NCBI RefSeq assembly: GCF_000175635.1
Contig: NZ_ACVP01000023.1
Span: 1 to 64,000 of the forward strand
Length of the DNA: 64,000 bases
Source: Corynebacterium tuberculostearicum SK141
Lineage (GTDB): Bacteria; Actinomycetota; Actinomycetes; Mycobacteriales; Mycobacteriaceae
Direction: 5' to 3'
The notes under the pieces were generated by a model that was not told the origin of the DNA, did not search any database, and saw only the letters and a list, made by a program, of their open reading frames with translations. This document shows positions 31,141 to 41,174 of the stretch, piece by piece (position 1 is the first letter of the stretch; every line of letters begins with the position of its first letter). Both the position numbers and the translations under genes were made by a program.

Positions 31141-32160
31141 GTGAATTACTGGACGAAGATCAAGCGCTTCTTTAAGGAAGCCGCCCCTACACTGCAACAG
31201 CAGCGCCTCATCGCGCTCATCCTCCTCTTGTGCCAGGGTGGCATCACCGTGTCTGGTTCCATTGTCCGCGTGACCGGCTCGGGATTGGGCTGTCCCACCT
31301 GGCCGGAATGCCAACCAGGCTCCCTTGTCCCTATGGAAGGCGCTGCGCCTGCTCTCCACCAGGCCATCGAGTTTGGTAACCGCCTGCTTACTTTCGTCGT
31401 ATCCGCAGCGGCAGTCGCCGCTGTCATTGCTATGCGTATGGCGCGTCGCCGCGCAGAGCTCAAGGTGTACGCATGGCTCAACGTCGCCGGCATCGTCCTG
31501 CAGGCGGTCATTGGCGGCATTTCTGTCCATCTGGACCTTCGCTGGTGGTCCGTGGCTCTGCACTTCCTGCCTTCCATGCTCTTGGTATGGCTGGCGGCAA
31601 TGCTTTATTCCCGCATTCTGGAACCCGATGACGGGACGCCGCGCGCTCGCTTCCCTCAGGCGATCCGCCTCCTTGCAGCGGTCGCTACCGTTGCCCTGAG
31701 CATTGTGCTCATCACCGGCACGATGGTTACCGGTTCGGGCGTTCACTCTGGCGATTCCGGGGTGGGAATGGAAGGCCGCCTGCAGGTAGATACCGAAGCC
31801 ATGGCCGTCACCCACGCCATGTGCATGTACGTCTACCTGACGCTAACGGTTGTTACCGTCTTCCTGCTTTACAAGAACCGGGCGCCACAAGATGCCAAGA
31901 AGGCTGGCTGGGTCCTCGTTGTATGCATCCTCATTCAGTGGGCAGTAGGCGTTTACCAGTTCTACATGAGCATTCCGCGCTGGACTGTCCCTTTCCACAT
32001 TGCGCTCTCCTCCTTCGTCACCGCGTATACCGCCCTGCTGTGGGCGCACGGTGTACGCCGCACCGACGGCACCGCAGATCTCATCACCGGCTCTCCCAGC
32101 GGCGATGAAAAGTACGCCGCGCGCCAAGCCTCTCTCGAACGGGAGCGCGCGAACGCTTAA
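31141..32160 (+). CDS. ctaA: Heme A synthase
   Basis: I choose the GTG at 31141 (339 residues) because TAGGAT at 31128-31133 lies 7 nt upstream, giving a leaderless start; an in-frame ATG at 31132 and a frame open to 31072 are alternatives. The protein has eight membrane segments. The conserved GSIVRVTGSGLGCPTWPEC holds the paired-cysteine loop, and heme-ligand histidines are in LHQAIEFGNRLL, ALHFLPSMLL, VTHAMCMYVYL and PFHIALSS. CtaA oxidises heme O to heme A for cytochrome aa3. ctaB, for the preceding step, lies 1.1 kb away on the other strand. Confidence 0.94.
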   Translation: MNYWTKIKRFFKEAAPTLQQQRLIALILLLCQGGITVSGSIVRVTGSGLGCPTWPECQPGSLVPMEGAAPALHQAIEFGNRLLTFVVSAAAVAAVIAMRMARRRAELKVYAWLNVAGIVLQAVIGGISVHLDLRWWSVALHFLPSMLLVWLAAMLYSRILEPDDGTPRARFPQAIRLLAAVATVALSIVLITGTMVTGSGVHSGDSGVGMEGRLQVDTEAMAVTHAMCMYVYLTLTVVTVFLLYKNRAPQDAKKAGWVLVVCILIQWAVGVYQFYMSIPRWTVPFHIALSSFVTAYTALLWAHGVRRTDGTADLITGSPSGDEKYAARQASLERERANA

Positions 32161-32175
32161 CCCATAACGCTCACG

Positions 32176-32208
32176 GCCGGCCGAGGTACTGCACTCGGCC
32201 GGCTTTTT
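32176..32208 (+). terminator. Terminator after ctaA
   Basis: GCCGGCCGAG (32176-32185) pairs with CTCGGCCGGC (32194-32203), followed by TTTTT (32204-32208). Confidence 0.92.
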
Positions 32209-32224
32209 GCGCTAGCCTGGCTAT

Positions 32225-33202
32225 ATGCACGCAATTCAGGTCACAGAAACCGGCGGACCAGAAGTACTTCGCTATACCGAAGTACCCGCCCCCACCCCTA
32301 ATGACGACGAGGTTTTGGTGGACGTCATCATGGCTGGCGTCAACTACATCGATACCTATTATCGTGAGGGTATCTATAACGCGGCCACCCCGTTCATTCC
32401 CGGATTCGAAGGCACCGGGCGCGTAGTCCACGACCCCAAGGGGGAAATTGCCGAGGGCACGATGGTGGCCTGGAACCAGGCTTTTGGCTCCTACGCCGAG
32501 CAGGTGTGCGTCCCACGCGAGGGACTAGTGGCGGTCCCGGATGATTTCCAGCCAGAAGTCGCTGCTTCCATGTTGCTGCAAGGCATTACCGCACACTACT
32601 TGGCGCATGGCGTTTATCAACTGGGTGAAGGCGCTTCCTGCCTGATTACCGCCGGCGCCGGCGGTGTCGGCCAGATCCTCACCCAAATGGCATCGTCGCT
32701 CGGCGCTACCGTCTATACGGTGGTTTCCACGGACGAAAAGGAAGAACTCTCCTACGCAGCCGGTGCGGATAAGGTATTTCGCTATGGCGACGGACTCGCC
32801 GAGCAGGTACGTCGCTACAACGGTGATAGGGGCGTTGACGTAGTTTACGACGGCGTCGGCAAGGCGACCTTCCACGAGTCACTCGAAGCAGTACGCCCCC
32901 GTGGCACCGTCGCGCTCTTCGGCGCCGCCTCTGGCCCAGTTGAGCCTATCGACCCCCAACTGCTGAACAAGCATGGGTCCATCTTCCTTACCCGGCCTTC
33001 CCTCGGCGCATGGACAGCCCAAGAAGGCGAGTTCCAAATGCGTGCCCAGGCGGTCGTCCAAGCTGTTATCGACGGCGATCTGAGCTTCAACGTCACGGCC
33101 TCCTACCCACTGGAAGATGCCGCTGCGGCCCACCGCGATCTCCAAGAGCGCAAGACTACCGGTTCCATCGTGCTGCGCGTCCAAGCTGGCGATAAAGCCT
33201 AA
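32225..33202 (+). CDS. qor: NADPH:quinone oxidoreductase (zeta-crystallin type)
   Basis: This 325-residue medium-chain reductase has the NADPH motif AGAGGVGQILTQMA (about 144-157) and no zinc ligands. The segments GVNYIDTYYREGIY and PGFEGTGRV are typical of quinone reductases. The ATG at 32225 is 6 nt after TAGCCT, suggesting a leaderless mRNA. It stands alone between two terminators, in the ctaA-qor-ctaB order known from C. glutamicum. Confidence 0.93.
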   Translation: MHAIQVTETGGPEVLRYTEVPAPTPNDDEVLVDVIMAGVNYIDTYYREGIYNAATPFIPGFEGTGRVVHDPKGEIAEGTMVAWNQAFGSYAEQVCVPREGLVAVPDDFQPEVAASMLLQGITAHYLAHGVYQLGEGASCLITAGAGGVGQILTQMASSLGATVYTVVSTDEKEELSYAAGADKVFRYGDGLAEQVRRYNGDRGVDVVYDGVGKATFHESLEAVRPRGTVALFGAASGPVEPIDPQLLNKHGSIFLTRPSLGAWTAQEGEFQMRAQAVVQAVIDGDLSFNVTASYPLEDAAAAHRDLQERKTTGSIVLRVQAGDKA

Positions 33203-33220
33203 ACCCACCCACGAACACCA

Positions 33221-33259
33221 AAAGCGCGGGAAAGCATTTGCCTTGCCTTCCCGCGCTTT
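33221..33259. terminator. Bidirectional terminator between qor and ctaB
   Basis: AAAGCGCGGGAA (33221-33232) and TTCCCGCGCTTT (33248-33259) form a perfect 12-bp stem with A and T edges, so it can act for both convergent genes. Confidence 0.88.
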
Positions 33260-33289
33260 CTGGTTCCTATCCTAGGTATTTGGGCACAG

Positions 33290-34234
33290 TTAAAATAACG
33301 TGGCCGACCAGCCGAGCATCCGGCCTAGTGGCTCCCAGCCCAATACTGCGTCGATGGACAACCCGATAAAGAGCACCGACAGATAGTTATTGGAGTAAAT
33401 GAACAGGCGCATCGGCTTAACCTTGGCACCGTTCTTGACTCCCTTGTGCAGGCGGATAGCCATCCACAGGAATACCGCGCCGGAGGCAAGTGCTGCGGCC
33501 AAGTAGATCCACGAGGCAGCGGGGACGATAAGTAGGGTCACGATAACCGTGCCCACGGTATACCACACGATCTGTCGAGTGACTTCCTTCTCATCGGCCA
33601 CTACGGGCAGCATCGGCACGCCGGCCTTGCGGTAGTCTTCCTTGTACTTCATGGCCAGCGCCCACGTGTGTGGCGGGGTCCAGAAGAAGATGATGAGGAA
33701 GAGTACGATTGCCTGCCACCAGCGGTCAGGTTCTCCAGCAGGAGCGTTATCCCGGATAACTGCCCAGCCGACCATCGCCGGCATGCAGCCGGCCAAGCCG
33801 CCCCAGACAATGTTTTGGGCATTGCGCATCTTCAAAAACTTGGTGTAGACGAAGACATAGAAGAAGTTCGTCAAAACCACGAAGAAGGCCGCCAGCCAGG
33901 AATGAGCTAGGACGCCCAACCACAGCACGGAGATAATGAGCATTATCCACGCGAAAATTGCTGCGTTTCGCTTGGAAATCTTGGCCCTTACCAGTGGTCG
34001 GGCCCTGGTGCGCTGCATTTTTTGATCCAGCTCGTAATCCACGACGTTATTGAACGTGTGGGCGGCAGCAGCGCCCATCCAACCGCCAAAAATGGTCGAC
34101 ACGATAAGCCAGATATTGTCTGAAACGGCCTCCACACCGCGTTGCGCTTGGAGCATCGCCGGGATTGCGGCCACGAGGAGGAGCTCAATGATCCTCGGTT
34201 TCGTTAGCGCAAAATAGGCCTTGATGGTCTCCAA
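33290..34234 (-). CDS. ctaB: Protoheme IX farnesyltransferase (heme O synthase)
   Basis: The 314-residue UbiA-type prenyltransferase has about eight to nine membrane segments. The two Asp-rich regions are [20 protein letters not shown] (first motif) and, less strictly, the [23 protein letters not shown] block typical of CtaB. It farnesylates heme B to heme O. The start is a TTG at 34234 with GGAGG 6 nt upstream. It diverges from tkt across 312 bp. Confidence 0.95.
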   Translation of the reverse strand: METIKAYFALTKPRIIELLLVAAIPAMLQAQRGVEAVSDNIWLIVSTIFGGWMGAAAAHTFNNVVDYELDQKMQRTRARPLVRAKISKRNAAIFAWIMLIISVLWLGVLAHSWLAAFFVVLTNFFYVFVYTKFLKMRNAQNIVWGGLAGCMPAMVGWAVIRDNAPAGEPDRWWQAIVLFLIIFFWTPPHTWALAMKYKEDYRKAGVPMLPVVADEKEVTRQIVWYTVGTVIVTLLIVPAASWIYLAAALASGAVFLWMAIRLHKGVKNGAKVKPMRLFIYSNNYLSVLFIGLSIDAVLGWEPLGRMLGWSATLF

Positions 34235-34546
34235 GGGATTCCTCCACTATCTGAACGTTGGTGAACTGTGCCCCGCGCACTTCCTGCGCACGGTCACCCC
34301 TAGCGGTCGCACATGCCCGTGAAAAAGTTCCAGTTCTCTCACTCACAATTTTCGGCGCAGGGGCGAAAGACTACAGGCCTATGGCCGCTAGATTCAGTGC
34401 GCGCTCTAGCGCCCGCGCGCACTCCACTTAGCCATGCCAGCATACCTTTTATGCCTAGCTTTCTATAATTGCGCACCGCCGGTTAGAAAATTACTAGACT
34501 GAATAAAGTTAAGTACTTTTTGCCTAGACGTAAGCGAGGCTTTCCA
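34235..34546. promoter_or_regulatory. Divergent ctaB/tkt promoter region
   Basis: A consensus -10 TATAAT lies at 34464-34469, about 78 nt before the tkt start. An 8-bp GC hairpin (GTGCGCGC 34397-34404 with GCGCGCAC 34415-34422) lies upstream and has no T-run. I see no clear known operator. Confidence 0.6.
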
Positions 34547-36655
34547 GTGTCGAAAGATAAGTTGTCCCCAGAACTCCAAACTATGGTCGAGCGCCGTTAT
34601 CCGGAGGATTGGTCGGAGTTTGACACCCGCGCCGTCGACACCGTGCGAGTTCTAGCCGCAGATGCTGTACAAAAGTGCGGTTCCGGCCACCCCGGTACGG
34701 CAATGTCCCTCGCTCCCCTCGCCTACACCTTGTATCAGCGCGTCATTAACCATGATCCCGCCGATGTGCACTGGGCCGGCCGCGACCGCTTCGTTCTATC
34801 GGTTGGTCACTCCTCCCTCACCCAGTACATCCAGCTCTACCTGGGCGGCTTTGGTTTGGAAATGGACGACCTCAAGCAGCTACGTACCTGGGGTTCGCGC
34901 ACGCCCGGCCACCCTGAGGTGCACCACACCGATGGCGTGGAAATCACCACCGGACCCCTTGGCCAAGGCTTGGCTTCCTCCGTGGGCATGGCCATGGCCG
35001 CACGAAAGGAGCGCGGGCTTTTCGATCCAGAGGCACCGGCCGGCGAGTCTCCCTTCGACCACTACATCTACACCATCGCTTCCGATGGTGACCTGCAGGA
35101 GGGCGTAACCGCTGAGGCCTCTTCCCTGGCGGGTACGCAAAAGCTGGGCAACTTGATTGTCTTCTGGGACGATAACCGCATCTCTATTGAGGACGATACG
35201 AATATTGCTTTCAACGAAGACGTGGTCGCCCGCTACGAGGCCTACGGCTGGCACGTCCAAACGGTCGAATCCGGCGAAGACGTCGTAGCTATTGAGGAGG
35301 CCGTCAAGGCCGCACAGGCAGAGACCGAGCGCCCTTCCTTCATCCGCGTGAAGACCGTCATCGGCTACCCGGCCCCGAATAAGATGAATACCGGCGGCGT
35401 TCATGGCGCTGCGCTGGGCGATGACGAAGTTGCTGCCACCAAGGAGGTCTTGGGCTTCGATCCGGAGCGCAGCTTCCACATCGACGACGAGGTCATCGCA
35501 CACACCCGCAAGCTGCGCGAGCGCGGCGCCGAAAAGCACGCCGCGTGGCAGAAGAAGTTCGACGAATGGGCTGCGGCTAATCCGGAGAATAAGGCACTCT
35601 TTGACCGCATGCAGGCGCACGAATTGCCGCAAGATTTCGACGCTGAATTGCCGGTGTGGGAACCGGGTGAATCCTTGGCCACCCGCAAGGCTTCTGAGGC
35701 CACCATCCAAGCCTTGGCCGCTTCCCTTCCTGAGATGTGGGGTGGCTCTGCTGACCTTGCCGGCTCCAATAACACCGTGATTAAGGGCGCGGACTCCTTC
35801 GGCCCCGCAGCCATTACCACCGATATGTGGTCGGCTCAGCCGTATGGCCGCAACCTCCACTTCGGCATTCGCGAGCACGCGATGTCTGCGATCATGAACG
35901 GTATTGCTCTGCACGGCAATACCCGCGTTTACGGCGGCACCTTCCTTATTTTCTCCGAGTACCAGTACCCCGCTGTCCGCCTGGGCTCGTTGATGTCTAC
36001 CGATACCTACTATGTCTGGACCCACGACTCCATCGGCTTGGGCGAGGATGGCCCGACCCACCAGCCGGTAGAGACCCTTTCTGCCCTTCGCGCTATCCCG
36101 AACCTGTCCGTTATTCGCCCGGCCGATGCCAACGAAACCGCTCAGGCTTGGGCCGCAGCGCTCGAGTACAAGGCCGCACCAAAGGGCCTGGCACTGAGCC
36201 GCCAGGGACTGCCGGTACTGGAAGGCACCAAGGAAAAGGCACATGAGGGCGTGCGCCGCGGCGCTTATGTTCTGGTGGAAGAGTCCAAGGAAACGCCAGA
36301 CGTGATCCTCATCGCTACCGGCTCTGAGGTGCAGCTTGCCGTCGCCGCCGCTAAGGAACTGGAGGCCGCCGGAACTGCCACCCGCGTTGTCTCCGCACCG
36401 TGCCTTGAGTGGTTTGATGAGCAAGATGACGCATACCGCGAATCCGTGCTGCCTAGCGAAGTACAGGCCCGCGTGTCCATCGAAGCCGGCATCGCTATGC
36501 CGTGGCACAAATACACCGGTTCCTTCGGCCGGACCATCTCCATCGAGCACTACGGCGCCTCCGCTCCTGCGGGCGAGCTCTTTGAGAACTTTGGCTTCAC
36601 CACCGCAGCGGTTGTTGAAGCGGCGCAGGAATCGCTCGCCGCCGCGAAGAAGTAA
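34547..36655 (+). CDS. tkt: Transketolase
   Basis: The GTG at 34547 gives 702 residues and the expected N-terminus (MSKDKLSPELQTMVERRYPEDW). It follows GAGG at about 7 nt; an ATG at 34520 in frame is less likely. The ThDP motif is ASDGDLQEGVTAEASSLAGTQ to FWDDNRISIED. Substrate residues are in GHPGTAMSLAPLAY, REHAMSAIMNGI and GEDGPTHQPVETL. It heads the pentose phosphate operon tkt-tal-zwf-opcA-pgl. Confidence 0.97.
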   Translation: MSKDKLSPELQTMVERRYPEDWSEFDTRAVDTVRVLAADAVQKCGSGHPGTAMSLAPLAYTLYQRVINHDPADVHWAGRDRFVLSVGHSSLTQYIQLYLGGFGLEMDDLKQLRTWGSRTPGHPEVHHTDGVEITTGPLGQGLASSVGMAMAARKERGLFDPEAPAGESPFDHYIYTIASDGDLQEGVTAEASSLAGTQKLGNLIVFWDDNRISIEDDTNIAFNEDVVARYEAYGWHVQTVESGEDVVAIEEAVKAAQAETERPSFIRVKTVIGYPAPNKMNTGGVHGAALGDDEVAATKEVLGFDPERSFHIDDEVIAHTRKLRERGAEKHAAWQKKFDEWAAANPENKALFDRMQAHELPQDFDAELPVWEPGESLATRKASEATIQALAASLPEMWGGSADLAGSNNTVIKGADSFGPAAITTDMWSAQPYGRNLHFGIREHAMSAIMNGIALHGNTRVYGGTFLIFSEYQYPAVRLGSLMSTDTYYVWTHDSIGLGEDGPTHQPVETLSALRAIPNLSVIRPADANETAQAWAAALEYKAAPKGLALSRQGLPVLEGTKEKAHEGVRRGAYVLVEESKETPDVILIATGSEVQLAVAAAKELEAAGTATRVVSAPCLEWFDEQDDAYRESVLPSEVQARVSIEAGIAMPWHKYTGSFGRTISIEHYGASAPAGELFENFGFTTAAVVEAAQESLAAAKK

Positions 36656-36682
36656 ACCTCCAGGACTGGATAAGGAGTAATC

Positions 36683-37768
36683 ATGAACCACATTTCCGAA
36701 CTTGCCCAGCTGGGAACCTCAACCTGGCTCGATGACCTTTCTCGCGAGCGCCTAGTATCGGGCAATCTCGAGGAGATAATTTCCACGAAGTCCATCGTGG
36801 GAGTTACCACCAACCCGGCTATTTTCGCCGCAGCGATGACCAACGGCACCGCCTACGACGCCGAGCTTTCCACGTTGAAGGAAGCCAAGGCTTCCGCGGA
36901 TGAGGCGGTGTACGCATTGGCTATTGAGGACGTCAAGAATGCCTGCGACCTCTTTGCAGATATCTACTCCTCTACCAACGGCGCAGATGGCCGCGTGTCC
37001 ATCGAGGTCGACCCGCGCATTTCTGATGACGCTAACGCCACCCTTGAACAGGCGCGTGAGCTGTGGTCCAAGGTTGATCGTCCCAACGTGATGATCAAGA
37101 TTCCGGCCACCACCGGCTCCCTTCCGGCCATCGAAGATGCCCTGGCAGAGGGAATCAGCGTCAACGTCACCCTTATTTTCTCCGTGGATCGCTACCGCGA
37201 TGTCATTGAGGCTTTCCGTACCGGCCTCAAGCGTGCCGCCGAAGCTGGCAAGGACGTCTCTACCATTCACTCCGTGGCTTCCTTCTTTGTTTCCCGTTTG
37301 GATACCGAAGTAGATAAGCGCTTGGAAGCTATTGGCAGCGAGATTGCTCTGGCACTGCGGGGTAAGGCGGGCGTCGCCAATGCACAGCGCGCCTATGCCC
37401 TCTTCCAGGATGCCTTGCTTGACGACGCCGACTTGCCGGAGGGCGCCAACCTCCAGCGTCCACTGTGGGCATCTACTGGCGTGAAGAATCCGGAATACCC
37501 AGCCACCTTGTACGTATCTGAGCTGGCTGGCCCACATACGGTCAACACCATGCCGGAAAAGACCATCGATGCGGTTCTCTCCGAGGGCAACCTCCACGGC
37601 GATGCCCTCTCTGATAGCCGCGAGGCTGCAGAAGGCGTCTTTGCCCAGCTAGAAGAGGTTGGCATTGATTTCGATGATGTCTTTGCAGTGCTGGAGCGCG
37701 AGGGCGTAGATAAGTTTGTCGCCGCGTGGGAGGAACTGCTTGCTTCCATTGAGGAGCGACTCGCGTAA
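36683..37768 (+). CDS. tal: Transaldolase
   Basis: This 361-residue enzyme exchanges dihydroxyacetone units between sugar phosphates. The Schiff-base Lys is in RPNVMIKIPATTGSLPAIEDAL (about residue 138). VNVTLIFSVDRY and SVASFFVSRLDTEVDKRL are typical of the long actinobacterial type. It lies 27 bp after tkt. A strong hairpin separates it from zwf. Confidence 0.97.
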   Translation: MNHISELAQLGTSTWLDDLSRERLVSGNLEEIISTKSIVGVTTNPAIFAAAMTNGTAYDAELSTLKEAKASADEAVYALAIEDVKNACDLFADIYSSTNGADGRVSIEVDPRISDDANATLEQARELWSKVDRPNVMIKIPATTGSLPAIEDALAEGISVNVTLIFSVDRYRDVIEAFRTGLKRAAEAGKDVSTIHSVASFFVSRLDTEVDKRLEAIGSEIALALRGKAGVANAQRAYALFQDALLDDADLPEGANLQRPLWASTGVKNPEYPATLYVSELAGPHTVNTMPEKTIDAVLSEGNLHGDALSDSREAAEGVFAQLEEVGIDFDDVFAVLEREGVDKFVAAWEELLASIEERLA

Positions 37769-37785
37769 ACTAGCCGTGTGACTTG

Positions 37786-37815
37786 TGCCCCGCCGAGAAT
37801 TCGGCGGGGCATTCT
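37786..37815 (+). terminator. Hairpin between tal and zwf
   Basis: TGCCCCGCCGA (37786-37796) and TCGGCGGGGCA (37801-37811) form a perfect 11-bp stem with loop GAAT, followed only by TTCT. It may be a partial terminator or an mRNA-stabilising or processing element inside the operon. Confidence 0.65.
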
Positions 37816-37867
37816 GCCGCTAGAATATTAGCGAGCTTAAAGCCCATAAACTCAGGAAGGATTCTTC

Positions 37868-39400
37868 GTGACCGACTCAGCCGCTTGGGTCAACCCCTTG
37901 CGCAATGCCAGCGACAAGCGATTGCCGCGAATCGCAGGACCCGCGGGCATGGTCATCTTCGGCGTTACCGGTGACCTAGCATATAAAAAGCTACTGCCCG
38001 CCATCTACGACCTAGCGAGCCGTGGTCTCCTCCCCGCTGGCTTTACCCTTGTGGGTTATGGTCGCCGCGACTGGGACAAGGTCGCATTCTGTGACTACGT
38101 TCGCTCAGCCGTCATCGCTGGCTCACGTACCGAGTTCAATGAAGATGTCTGGCAGCATCTATCCCAGGGCATCGAATTTGTACAAGGCTCTTTCGACGAC
38201 GCTGGATTCGATCGCCTCTCGGCGCGTTTGGGCGAGCTAGATCGCGAGCGCGGCACCGGCAGCAACTGGGCATACTACCTTTCGGTTCCACCGGAATTCT
38301 TCTCCAATATCTGCCACCAGCTGGAGCGGGTGGGCATGGCCAACTCCGTCGAGGACTCGTGGCGCCGAGTAATCATTGAAAAGCCTTTCGGCCACGATCA
38401 AGAGTCTGCCCGCAAGCTCAATGAGATTGTCAACGCCGTCTTCCCTGAGTCCGCGGTGTTTCGCATTGACCATTATTTGGGCAAGGAGACGGTGCAAAAC
38501 ATCATGGCTTTGCGCTTTGCCAATCAGATTTTCGAGCCCATGTGGAACGCCCACTACATCGATCACGTCCAAATCACCATGGCCGAAGATATTGGTCTGG
38601 GCGGCCGCGCTGGCTACTATGACGGCATCGGTGCGGCTCGCGACGTCATCCAGAACCACCTGCTGCAGCTTTTGGCTCTGGTTGCGATGGAAGAACCGTC
38701 CTCCTTCGAGCCTGAGGCCCTGCAGGCAGAAAAGGTCAAGGTGCTGCGCGCTACCCACGCCGTGCACCCACTCAATAAGACTACAGCTCGCGGCCAGTAC
38801 TCCGCCGGCTGGCAAGGCTCCGAGTTTGTCAAGGGCTTGCGCGAAGAAGAAGGCTTCGATCCGGAGTCCACGACGGAGACCTATGCAGCCTGCACCTTGG
38901 AAGTAAACTCTCGCCGCTGGGGAGGAGTACCCTTCTACCTGCGCACGGGCAAGCGCTTGGGCCGGCGCGTGACCGAAATTGCGCTGGTATTCAAGGCAGC
39001 GCCAAATCAACCATTCGTTGACGGCCAGACCGATGCGCTGGGGCGAAACGCCGTAGTCATCCGCGTACAGCCGGATGAGGGCGTCACCATGCGCTTTGGT
39101 TCCAAGGTGCCCGGCTCCACCATGGAGGTCCGCGACGTCAATATGGACTTTGCTTATGCTGAGGCCTTTACCGAGGAATCTCCGGAAGCATACGAGCGAT
39201 TGATTTTGGATGCCCTCCTCGATGAGTCCTCGCTCTTCCCCACCAACGAAGAGGTAGAGCTTTCCTGGTCGATTTTGGATCCCATCATCGATTACTGGGC
39301 CGAAGCAGGCCAGCCGGAGGAATACCGCGCTGGCACGTGGGGCCCGGAATCCGCCGATAGAATGTTGCGCCGCCGGGGCCACTCCTGGCGCCGCCCATAG
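37868..39400 (+). CDS. zwf: Glucose-6-phosphate 1-dehydrogenase
   Basis: The 510-residue enzyme starts at a GTG after AGGAAGG. The dinucleotide motif is IFGVTGDLAYKKLLP (about 32-46). The active-site block is RIDHYLGKETVQNIMALRFAN, with the catalytic His region nearby. It makes 6-phosphogluconolactone and NADPH. In corynebacteria it works with OpcA, encoded 14 bp downstream. Confidence 0.98.
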   Translation: MTDSAAWVNPLRNASDKRLPRIAGPAGMVIFGVTGDLAYKKLLPAIYDLASRGLLPAGFTLVGYGRRDWDKVAFCDYVRSAVIAGSRTEFNEDVWQHLSQGIEFVQGSFDDAGFDRLSARLGELDRERGTGSNWAYYLSVPPEFFSNICHQLERVGMANSVEDSWRRVIIEKPFGHDQESARKLNEIVNAVFPESAVFRIDHYLGKETVQNIMALRFANQIFEPMWNAHYIDHVQITMAEDIGLGGRAGYYDGIGAARDVIQNHLLQLLALVAMEEPSSFEPEALQAEKVKVLRATHAVHPLNKTTARGQYSAGWQGSEFVKGLREEEGFDPESTTETYAACTLEVNSRRWGGVPFYLRTGKRLGRRVTEIALVFKAAPNQPFVDGQTDALGRNAVVIRVQPDEGVTMRFGSKVPGSTMEVRDVNMDFAYAEAFTEESPEAYERLILDALLDESSLFPTNEEVELSWSILDPIIDYWAEAGQPEEYRAGTWGPESADRMLRRRGHSWRRP

Positions 39401-39414
39401 GAGGGACGCAGACA

Positions 39415-40350
39415 ATGATTATTCCATTGCCCAACACCACTACGCGTGAAATCTCCAAGAAGCTAGTAGAGGCCCAAGAGCATTACACCCTTACTACCGG
39501 CCGAGTACTTACCCTAATCGTGGCGGCCCGCGAGGACGATGATCTGGAAAACATCCTGTCCTCCGTGCGCGATGCCTCCCACGAGCACCCGTCGCGCGTT
39601 CTGGTCGTCGTGACGGGCGACCCGCAGGCAGATACCCACCTAGATGCGCAGCTGCGCGTGGGTGGTGAGGCAGGTGCCTCTGAGATGGTCATCATGAAGT
39701 TGCACGGCGCTTTGGCGAACCAGGACGAGGCAGTCGTTACTCCACTGCTGCTTCCCGATACCCCCTTGGTCGCCTGGTGGCCTACCTTGTGCCCGCCTGA
39801 CCCAGCTTCCAGCTCGGTGGGCAAACTGGCTCAACGCCGCATCACCAACGTTGCCCATGACGGACGCGTCACTGGCGAAGATCTGCGCACCTTATCCGCC
39901 GGTTACACGCCGGGCGATTCCGATATGTCCTGGGCCGCCATCACTTTGTGGCGCGGCGTCGTGGCCTCCGCATTGGACCGCCATCCTCACGAGCCCGTGC
40001 AGTCCGTCGAAGTGGCGGGACCTGCGGGCCACCCAGCCCCAGACTTCGCGGCCGGATGGCTCCTCGATCGTTTGGCAGTGCCCGTCCACCGCACTGTCAC
40101 CGACTCTCAGGAGCCGCACTTCCCAGTGACCCACTTGCGGTTTAACCGGGAAACGAGCCACGTCGACGTAGATGTCGTCGACGAGCGCACGGTGCGTGTG
40201 TGCGTTCCAGGTTCCCCGGATTCCTTGGTGAGCCTTAGCAAGCGCTCCCAAGCTGAGGTTCTCTCTGAAGAATTGCGCCATCTGGATGCCGATAAGACTT
40301 ATGCGCAAGCGCTCCGTGCGCTAGCCCAAGTAGACTACAGTAAGCAGTAA
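39415..40350 (+). CDS. opcA: Glucose-6-phosphate dehydrogenase assembly protein OpcA
   Basis: This 311-residue protein is found in actinobacteria and cyanobacteria beside zwf and is needed for full G6PDH activity. The N-terminus MIIPLPNTTTREISKKLVEA and the central DTPLVAWWPTLCP are family blocks. It is soluble, with no catalytic motif. It lies 14 bp after zwf and 42 bp before pgl. Confidence 0.95.
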   Translation: MIIPLPNTTTREISKKLVEAQEHYTLTTGRVLTLIVAAREDDDLENILSSVRDASHEHPSRVLVVVTGDPQADTHLDAQLRVGGEAGASEMVIMKLHGALANQDEAVVTPLLLPDTPLVAWWPTLCPPDPASSSVGKLAQRRITNVAHDGRVTGEDLRTLSAGYTPGDSDMSWAAITLWRGVVASALDRHPHEPVQSVEVAGPAGHPAPDFAAGWLLDRLAVPVHRTVTDSQEPHFPVTHLRFNRETSHVDVDVVDERTVRVCVPGSPDSLVSLSKRSQAEVLSEELRHLDADKTYAQALRALAQVDYSKQ

Positions 40351-40392
40351 AACGGCTTAACTCTGATTCTTTGCAAAGGATAGCGATACCTC

Positions 40393-41154
40393 ATGGTAAC
40401 TCTTCACCGCGTAAGCGATGTGGATGACCTTATCTCCCAGGCCGCGCTGAAATTCGTGGATACCGTAGCGCGTATCCAAGCCGCCGGTGGCGGGCTCCAC
40501 CACGATGGGGTCGCGCGAGTTGTCCTAACCGGCGGCGGCGCTGGAATTGGCGTTCTTCACGAGCTGGCCCGTTTGGATTTCGCGGCACAGCAGCAAGGCG
40601 AGGACTTTCCAGCCCAGCGCATCGATTGGTCGCGCGTTCACGTCTTTTTCGGCGACGAGCGTAATGTGCCCGTCTCTGACGCAGATTCTAATGAGGGTCA
40701 AGCACGCAGTGCCCTGCTCAACCACGTAGATATTCCGGACCAGAATATTCACGGTTTTGATCTGGGCGCGGTGTCCATGGAAGCCGCGGCGAGCGCCTAT
40801 GAACCGGAGCTGAAGGAATTTGCCCCAAACGGCTTCGACCTCCATCTGCTAGGCATGGGCGAAGAGGGCCACATCAATTCCTTGTTCCCCCATTCTGAGG
40901 CGGTTCGGAAACAAGAAGAGCTAGCTGTTCCCGTTCATGACTCTCCCAAGCCGCCGAGCGAGCGGATTACCCTTACTCTTCCCGCAGTCAACAAGTCTGA
41001 TCGTATCTGGCTTCTTGTAGCAGGCGAGGCCAAGGCGGAAGCTGCCAAGCACGTCGTTGAAGGCGCTGAAGCCGAAGAATGGCCGGCTGCAGGCGTGCAC
41101 GGTAAGGAGGAGACCATCCTCTTCCTTGCCGATGACGCCGCATCCGAGCTCTAG
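40393..41154 (+). CDS. pgl: 6-Phosphogluconolactonase
   Basis: The 253-residue enzyme (DevB type) hydrolyses 6-phosphogluconolactone. Family blocks are VVLTGGGAGIGVLHEL, WSRVHVFFGDERNVPVSDADSN (split motif) and FDLHLLGMGEEGHINSLFPHS with the catalytic His. It is the last gene of the operon and is followed by two stem-loops. Confidence 0.96.
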   Translation: MVTLHRVSDVDDLISQAALKFVDTVARIQAAGGGLHHDGVARVVLTGGGAGIGVLHELARLDFAAQQQGEDFPAQRIDWSRVHVFFGDERNVPVSDADSNEGQARSALLNHVDIPDQNIHGFDLGAVSMEAAASAYEPELKEFAPNGFDLHLLGMGEEGHINSLFPHSEAVRKQEELAVPVHDSPKPPSERITLTLPAVNKSDRIWLLVAGEAKAEAAKHVVEGAEAEEWPAAGVHGKEETILFLADDAASEL

Positions 41155-41174
41155 GCACGGCCGCCTAGCGCGCA

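Noticed and set aside
34880..36691. 603-codon minus-strand frame opposite tkt
   Set aside because: Antisense shadow of transketolase.
40368..40382. RamB-like TTTGCAAA before pgl
   Set aside because: The palindrome is part of the ribosome-binding region inside an operon; position and flanks do not fit a promoter operator.
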